The position numbers were made by a program, and so were the translations under genes. A model generated the notes under the pieces. That model saw only the letters and a program-made list of their open reading frames with translations. It ran no database searches and was not told where the DNA came from. Of a DNA stretch of 10,465 bases, positions 6,782 to 10,465 are shown piece after piece. The stretch is from Methanoregula sp. UBA276 (GTDB taxonomy: Archaea > Halobacteriota > Methanomicrobia > Methanomicrobiales > Methanospirillaceae). The stretch's first letter is position 1; each line of letters begins with the position of its first letter. The stretch lies in contig DANA01000044.1 in NCBI GenBank assembly GCA_002508495.1, positions 33,302 to 43,766 on the forward strand. Reading direction: 5' to 3'.

Positions 6782-7131
6782 ACGATTCTGCCCAGTGGAT
6801 CATCCTGATGGGGTTCCTTGTCAGCTTCGCTATCTTCTTCCTCGCGGTCGTCATCAACCAGTCAACCGTGGTTGGCCAGACGACAGCAGAGAGCGTGCTC
6901 GAGTTCCCGAAGAATGATATCCGTAATATCCGTGCCGTGGCCCTGGAAACATCCGGGATCGCTGACGAAGGGGATCGTCTTATTGTCGTGGAGGATATAA
7001 CGTCCATTGCACAACGGAGGACCCACGCGATCGTGAGCCTGAGCTTCGTTCCCGCAGATACCCGCATGCAGGTGACCATCCACTACAACAACGGGGTGAC
7101 AGAATTCGATGAGGTCTGGATATCGCCATAA
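6769..7131 (+). CDS. Pilin-like membrane-anchored protein C
   Basis: A 120-residue protein: a short N-terminus (MARLNDSAQW), one hydrophobic helix (about 10-30) and a small outer domain with an NQS sequon right after the helix. The later part (IVSLSFVPADTRMQVTIHYNN) looks beta-rich. The start is well fixed by GGAGGTG at 6757-6763, five bases upstream. It overlaps the previous gene by 13 bases. No specific family is recognised. The layout matches small minor pilins or pseudopilins, but a classical G-x-x-x-x-E cleavage motif is absent, so processing by a prepilin peptidase is uncertain. Confidence 0.83.
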   Translation: MARLNDSAQWIILMGFLVSFAIFFLAVVINQSTVVGQTTAESVLEFPKNDIRNIRAVALETSGIADEGDRLIVVEDITSIAQRRTHAIVSLSFVPADTRMQVTIHYNNGVTEFDEVWISP

Positions 7132-7135
7132 CAGC

Positions 7136-7567
7136 ATGAAAAACGATGCCGGCGTGGCAAACCTGATCGAGTACATCACGGTGACGGGCGTTCTGATGGT
7201 CCTTCTGGTCATCATGCTTTTACAGGTGAACACCACGATCATGGAAGCACCTGCTGACCGGCTCTGTTATGTCGCATTTACCGATATCGGGAACGGGATA
7301 TCCACCCGGATTGTTGATGTCTATGCAATCGCACCGCGGAACGGCACGATCAGTACCAGTTTCAATATCCCCGACGATGTTGCCGGCCGGGACTATTTTG
7401 TCCGGGTCGGGCCGGGCGCGAGACCGGCCGACCAGAATGTTCAGGTATCGCGGGGATCGATAACGTCCCAGGTGTCGCTTGCCGGCATCGGCGCCACCCG
7501 GGGCGTGACCGGCAATACCACCGGCAGCGGGCTGAACCGGATCAGCTATGATTCGCGGGGTTTCTGA
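7136..7567 (+). CDS. Pilin-like membrane-anchored protein D
   Basis: A protein of about 143 residues with leader MKNDAG, a helix of about 20 residues (13-31) and an outer domain with three sequons (NTT, NGT, NTT). The A-G-V-A-N-L-I-E-Y stretch places a glutamate (Glu12) six residues after a possible Gly6 cleavage point, close to the class III signal layout. ATG 7136 gives a normal short leader and lies four bases after the preceding stop, which suits reinitiation, but it lacks its own ribosome binding site. The in-frame ATG at 7109 has GGTGA nine bases upstream and would add nine residues, overlapping protein C by 23 bases. I cannot decide between them. The function is not known to me. Confidence 0.82.
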   Translation: MKNDAGVANLIEYITVTGVLMVLLVIMLLQVNTTIMEAPADRLCYVAFTDIGNGISTRIVDVYAIAPRNGTISTSFNIPDDVAGRDYFVRVGPGARPADQNVQVSRGSITSQVSLAGIGATRGVTGNTTGSGLNRISYDSRGF

Positions 7568-7569
7568 CC

Positions 7570-8340
7570 ATGATGACCGATAATGACAAAATGAACGCGT
7601 GCGGGGTGTCCGAAGCAATCGGCTTTTTGTTGATCTTCTCGATAGTGATAGCCGGGATCGGCCTTGTTACGCTGTACGGGTACCCGCTCCTGATGAAACA
7701 GCAGACCAGTGCCGACGAACAGATCATGGAGAAGAACATGATCGTTCTCCAGAATGACATCAAGAGCCTGGCATACAAGACCGTCCCCTACAAGGAGACC
7801 TCGCTGAAGGTCGGGAGCGGGACGCTGAGCGTGCATCATGCCCTCACCCCATCCCAGTCAACGTTCAGGATCTCTGACAGCGTGGGGCCCGATATCGAAT
7901 TCCATCCCGGGGAGCTCCGCTACGAATCCGTGGGGGCCCAGACGGATATCTCCCTCCAGAACGGGGCGGTGATCAAACGGGCACGCACCGGGGAGGGATC
8001 GGTGATGCTTGCCGAGCCCCGCTGGTTCTATGATGACGTGACAAAAACGCTCGTCATCAACCTCATCAGCCTGAACAGTACCGGAACCCTTGCAAAAACC
8101 GGCATCGGGACCGTCCAGATGAAACTGGGGGAGACCTCATACGTATCCCAAAATGGCGCAGGGGGATTGACCGTTACGCTGGATTACACACCGGATCCAA
8201 CCCAGGACACCAGCACTGCATGGAAAACCTATCTTACAAGGAACGGGTGGACAGAAACCGGTGCCAACAGCTACCGGTTCGCAGATTCCGTCAATACGCT
8301 TGTGGTCAAGCGATACGATGTGATCGTACAATCCATCTGA
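7570..8340 (+). CDS. Archaeal pilin-type protein E (G-V-S-E-x-I-G signature)
   Basis: A 256-residue protein and the most pilin-like of the set. After a polar leader (MMTDNDKMNAC) comes GVSEAIGFLLIFSIVIAGI, which matches the (A/G)-V-S-E-x-I-G start of archaeal type IV pilins; cleavage after Gly12 would leave the glutamate at +3. The helix runs from about 17 to 40. The outer domain is beta-rich and threonine-rich with one sequon (NST), and it is larger than most archaeal major pilins, which suggests a minor pilin or pseudopilin. The start could also be ATG 7573; ATG 7591 would remove the polar leader. It lies two bases after gene D's stop and ends the operon, 11 bases before convergent aIF1A. 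Confidence 0.87.
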   Translation: MMTDNDKMNACGVSEAIGFLLIFSIVIAGIGLVTLYGYPLLMKQQTSADEQIMEKNMIVLQNDIKSLAYKTVPYKETSLKVGSGTLSVHHALTPSQSTFRISDSVGPDIEFHPGELRYESVGAQTDISLQNGAVIKRARTGEGSVMLAEPRWFYDDVTKTLVINLISLNSTGTLAKTGIGTVQMKLGETSYVSQNGAGGLTVTLDYTPDPTQDTSTAWKTYLTRNGWTETGANSYRFADSVNTLVVKRYDVIVQSI

Positions 8341-8349
8341 TTAAAAAAG
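8341..8349 (-). terminator. Terminator of aIF1A (T6 on the minus strand)
   Basis: TTAAAAAAG reads as CTTTTTTAA on the minus strand, directly after the aIF1A stop. It fits an archaeal oligo-T terminator. The gap is too short to hold a separate signal for the converging operon. Confidence 0.45.
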
Positions 8350-8351
8350 GT

Positions 8352-8663
8352 TCAGAGATACTTGTTCCGACGGAGCCACTCAACCTGGGGGGTGGTGTAG
8401 CGGTACATGATATCGCACTTCTCGTCCTGGAAGTTCCAGGGGACCACGATAAGGATGTCCCCTTCCCGGATCCAGACTTTCTTTTTGATCTTTCCCTTGA
8501 TCCTTCCCATCCGGGTCACGCCATCGAAGCAGCGGACACGGATATGGTTTGCCCCCATCATCAGTTCAGCACAGCCAAAGATCTCACGGTTTCGTTTCTG
8601 GGGGAGCTTGACCCGTATGATCTCATCGCCCGGGGGTGCTGACCCCGGTCTTTTTTCCGTCAG
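8352..8663 (-). CDS. eif1A: Translation initiation factor aIF1A, apparently starting at CTG
   Basis: Archaeal initiation factor 1A, the OB-fold protein that binds the small ribosomal subunit A-site and helps start-codon selection. ANHIRVRCFDGVTRMGRIKG, KKKVWIREGDILIVVPW, FQDEKCDI and PQVEWLRRNKYL are diagnostic. The first in-frame ATG (8561) would give only 69 residues and would cut away conserved family sequence read in the same frame upstream (DEIIRVKLPQKRNREIFGCAEL). From the stop at 8697-8699 to 8562 this frame has no ATG, GTG or TTG. The best start is CTG 8663-8661: it gives 103 residues, the usual length, and is preceded by GGAGAGGT (about 8675-8668). So either initiation is truly at CTG or the sequence has an error. 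A TATA box lies at about 8728-8740. The convergent pilin-like operon ends 11 bases away. Confidence 0.92.
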   Translation of the reverse strand: MTEKRPGSAPPGDEIIRVKLPQKRNREIFGCAELMMGANHIRVRCFDGVTRMGRIKGKIKKKVWIREGDILIVVPWNFQDEKCDIMYRYTTPQVEWLRRNKYL

Positions 8664-8683
8664 TACAACCTCTCCTTTATCAT
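8660..8683 (-). CDS. Possible seven-codon upstream ORF overlapping the aIF1A CTG start
   Basis: In the aIF1A leader an ATG at 8683-8681 opens a seven-codon frame (M-I-K-E-R-L-Y) that ends in TGA at 8662-8660. The stop overlaps the proposed CTG start, as C-TG-A. The aIF1A ribosome binding site lies within it. A frame this short could arise by chance. Confidence 0.2.
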   Translation of the reverse strand: MIKERLY

Positions 8684-8727
8684 ACTTTTCGCCCGTCTAT
8701 TGGTGCTTAAATGTTGGTATGAAAGGG

Positions 8728-8740
8728 AATATAAATATTA
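8728..8740 (-). promoter_or_regulatory. TATA box of aIF1A
   Basis: Read on the minus strand this is TAATATTTATATT, a strong archaeal TATA box. Transcription would start near 8705, giving a leader of about 40 bases before the proposed CTG start. Confidence 0.65.
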
Positions 8741-8796
8741 CTTGGGAAACGCTGGCAGTTTTGCTTCCCGATTGCCCGTAACTCCGCGGATTTCTG

Positions 8797-9420
8797 TTAT
8801 GCGGGCACCAGCAACAGGAGCAGGGTGCCGATCCCAAAGAGGACGATCAGGAAACCGGAGATGCGGTTGATGAGCCCGAGGTTTTTTGCCGTGAGACGGG
8901 ATCGGACGGAGGCAACGGCACCACAGAGGATGACCCACCAGAGAACCGACCCGGAGAAGATACCAAGGATAAATTCAGCAGAGGTAAAAAGCGATGTCCC
9001 GCCGATCACGATCCCAAAGCCCGGGAGGACGACGATGAAGAAGAGGATGGTTAAGGGGTTGGCAAGCGTGATGGCGAGCATCGAGAGGTAATTCCGAACG
9101 TAGGGTTCGTGCGCCCCGTTCTCCATGGGTTCTTTTGGCACCGATAAAAAGACCTTTGCGCCGATACCGATGAGCACCAGGCCGGCCACCACGCGGAAGA
9201 AGACCTGCTGGGCGAGGATGAAACCCGACACCACGGTCAGGCCAAGAACGGCAACTGCCGCATAGAACGAGTCTGCCGTTGCAACCCCGAGCCCGGAGAC
9301 GATGCCGTGCAGCCGGCCATCGGCAACTGCCCTTCGGATGCAGAGCAGGGAGATGGGACCGACCGGTACAGCGAGGGTAAGACCGATGATGATCCCCTGG
9401 AGAAACGGGCTCAATTCCAC
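8797..9420 (-). CDS. LysE/RhtB family amino-acid exporter
   Basis: A 207-residue integral membrane protein of the LysE/RhtB family, whose members export amino acids or similar small molecules. The N-terminal AVPVGPISLLCIRRAVADGR (17-36) is the family's signature region, followed by GLGVATAD (43-50). About six hydrophobic helices can be traced, with the usual charged cytoplasmic loop (SVPKEPMENGAHEPYVRN) before ANPLTILFF. The substrate cannot be told from sequence. The start is GTG 9420, with AAGGTG about eight bases upstream on the minus strand; TTG 9414 is a less likely alternative. A TATA-like GTTATAC lies near 9458-9464. No terminator-like T-tract is seen after its stop, so its transcript may run into aIF1A. 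Confidence 0.9.
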   Translation of the reverse strand: MELSPFLQGIIIGLTLAVPVGPISLLCIRRAVADGRLHGIVSGLGVATADSFYAAVAVLGLTVVSGFILAQQVFFRVVAGLVLIGIGAKVFLSVPKEPMENGAHEPYVRNYLSMLAITLANPLTILFFIVVLPGFGIVIGGTSLFTSAEFILGIFSGSVLWWVILCGAVASVRSRLTAKNLGLINRISGFLIVLFGIGTLLLLLVPA

Positions 9421-9509
9421 AAAACTGCACCTTTGACTAACTATCTATCGTTCCGGTATAACGGGATTGTCCTTCTGAATGACGGTTTGCCAGCATCCGG
9501 CCATGAACT

Positions 9510-9570
9510 GCCGGAAATTTTTGGGGGGACTGGCCGGAATCTGTCACTTCCCCAAAAACCGGCATTCCGG
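9510..9570. repeat. Nested inverted repeats between the LysE and tspO genes
   Basis: GCCGG-AAA-TTTTTGGGG (about 9510-9526) pairs with CCCCAAAAACCGGC (9550-9563), with a three-base bulge. A second pair, CCGGAAT (9534-9540) with ATTCCGG (9564-9570), overlaps it, so the two folds are mutually exclusive. The 237-base gap (9421-9657) also holds the promoters of the two divergent genes. No RNA gene is recognised here. Confidence 0.5.
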
Positions 9571-9657
9571 TTCGACACCCATGCCCGGGATCCCGCACAA
9601 ACCATAGGATTATGTCGGGGCGGGGAGCACCAAGAGAGCATGGGAGCTTTTGATAAA

Positions 9658-10137
9658 ATGAGCGTGCAGAACCCGGTTGCACTGGTTGCAGCCGTAGTAT
9701 CCTGTATTATCCTTGGCAGCCTGGGCGGGATCGTGACCGTTACCGGCCCCGGCACCTGGTATGCCCTGCTGGCAAAGCCCGCGTTCTCGCCGCCGGGGTG
9801 GCTCTTTGGCCCGGTCTGGACCCTGCTCTTCATCCTCATGGGGATCTCCCTCTGGATGGTCTGGAAGGAGGGCGTTGAAAAGCGCGATGTCCGGATCGCC
9901 CTTGGCGTCTTTGCCGTGCAGTTCATCTTCAATATCGCATGGTCGTTCCTCTTCTTCGGGATGCAGTCGCCATTCCTCGGCCTGGTTGATATTCTCATCC
10001 TGTGGGTCCTGATCCTTGCAACCATCGTATGCTTCTTTCGGGTACAGAAGACTGCTGCCTACCTCCTCATTCCCTATATCCTGTGGGTCAGCTTTGCCTC
10101 GTTTTTGAATTATACGATCTATATCCTGAACCCGTGA
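9658..10137 (+). CDS. tspO: TspO/MBR family protein (tryptophan-rich sensory protein)
   Basis: A 159-residue membrane protein of the TspO/MBR family, with five hydrophobic helices and many tryptophans. Family motifs are clear: WYALLAKPAFSPPGWLFGPV (34-53), the FNIAW segment (91-95), PYILW (139-143) and FASFLNYTIYILN at the end. Relatives bind porphyrins and are implicated in tetrapyrrole or stress responses; the function in methanogens is not established. The frame is open upstream to 9307, but that part reads as the shadow of the LysE gene and non-coding sequence. ATG 9658 gives a normal family length and has GGGAG ten bases upstream. ATG 9640 would add six residues and remains possible. Confidence 0.93.
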   Translation: MSVQNPVALVAAVVSCIILGSLGGIVTVTGPGTWYALLAKPAFSPPGWLFGPVWTLLFILMGISLWMVWKEGVEKRDVRIALGVFAVQFIFNIAWSFLFFGMQSPFLGLVDILILWVLILATIVCFFRVQKTAAYLLIPYILWVSFASFLNYTIYILNP

Positions 10138-10150
10138 CCGGCAATCGTCG

Positions 10151-10158
10151 TTATTTTT
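10151..10158 (+). terminator. T-rich terminator after tspO
   Basis: TTATTTTT begins 13 bases after the tspO stop. There is no stable hairpin, so this would be a simple archaeal oligo-T signal. Confidence 0.4.
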
Positions 10159-10400
10159 ACCCATAAAAAGCGCTTTACCGGCTAAAATCCCCTCTTTTAT
10201 GTAATCGGGAAACCTCCCCCGCAGGGAGAGCACACCGTTCATACCATTCTCCGGTTCAGGGAAGAATGCGGATCTGCATAGGAGCGACCAGAAAAAATAT
10301 GCGAGAAGCAGGAGTCGTGACCGGAAGTTCGATGCTAAAACGCTCAAATTTTTTCTAGATTTTCAAACGAAAAGTGATTTGAAATTATTTGTCACGCAGC

Positions 10401-10412
10401 ATAAATAAATAT
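10401..10412 (+). promoter_or_regulatory. Possible TATA box for a gene beyond the window
   Basis: ATAAATAAATAT in the AT-rich end could be a TATA element. On the plus strand it would start transcription near 10430-10435, pointing to a gene to the right of the window. The orientation is not certain. Confidence 0.3.
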
Positions 10413-10465
10413 TTTCCTGAATCGCGTTCATCAAAAAATTGATTGGTAACACTGATCGCGCAGAA

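Larger units (their letters stand above)
10138..10465. other. Gene-free AT-rich stretch with small palindromes
   Basis: I see no credible gene here: the long minus-strand frame crossing it lies opposite tspO and reads as charged, low-order sequence. It contains a perfect ten-base palindrome AAAGCGCTTT (10167-10176), and TTTCAAA (10361-10367) with its inverse TTTGAAA (10378-10384), separated by ten bases. It also has T-tracts at about 10349-10354 and a strongly AT-rich end. No tRNA-like fold was found. Confidence 0.5.

Noticed and set aside
9567..9580. GGTTCGA resembling a tRNA T-loop
   Set aside because: The flanking five-base arms do not pair and no acceptor, D or anticodon arms can be placed around it.
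9307..9657. N-terminal extension of the tspO frame back to 9307
   Set aside because: It overlaps the LysE gene and translates to charged, unstructured sequence. TspO proteins are about 160 residues, matching a start at 9658.
9610..10347. 245-codon minus-strand frame opposite tspO
   Set aside because: It is an antisense shadow of a clear TspO gene, with a highly charged, repetitive composition.
1..10465. CRISPR array, insertion sequence or prophage
   Set aside because: No regularly spaced repeats, transposase, integrase or terminal inverted repeats were seen anywhere in the window.

Overview
The window looks like chromosomal DNA from a mesophilic methanogenic archaeon, most likely of the order Methanomicrobiales (Methanoregula-like). 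This placement is inferred from gene content and protein style, not from a search. The evidence is archaeal: an aIF1A translation factor, mevalonate-pathway HMG-CoA reductase, TATA-type promoters (for example near 4553, 8728 and 2161), oligo-T terminators, Shine-Dalgarno sites matching AGGAGGTGAT, and a set of archaeal pilin-like proteins.

Layout. Positions 1-618 hold the C-terminal half of HMG-CoA reductase. It converges on a small minus-strand membrane protein (about 648-863). Next come an Fe/Mn superoxide dismutase (965-1576, plus) and, convergent with it, a RimI-type N-acetyltransferase (1592-2077, minus). A divergent promoter region leads to a DUF1015 protein (2220-3485), followed by the long form of ATP phosphoribosyltransferase, HisG (3533-4405). 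After a terminator and a clear TATA box comes a six-gene plus-strand operon (4598-8340): a secreted lipoprotein, then five membrane-anchored pilin-like proteins whose ends overlap or nearly touch. Convergent with this operon is aIF1A (8352-8663, minus), which lacks any ATG, GTG or TTG start at its proper N-terminus. Then come a LysE-family exporter (8797-9420, minus), a structured intergenic region, a TspO/MBR protein (9658-10137, plus) and an AT-rich gene-free stretch to the end.

How the genes work together. Most of the window is housekeeping: isoprenoid lipid synthesis, histidine synthesis, translation initiation, protein acetylation and oxygen defence. The most interesting part is the 4598-8340 operon. 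Its five proteins each have a short polar N-terminus, one hydrophobic helix and an extracytoplasmic domain, several with many N-glycosylation sequons. The last has the archaeal pilin-type G-V-S-E-x-I-G signature. No assembly ATPase, platform protein or prepilin peptidase is encoded nearby, so the set would have to use machinery encoded elsewhere. I read it as a minor-pilin or pseudopilin-like cell-surface complex of unknown function.
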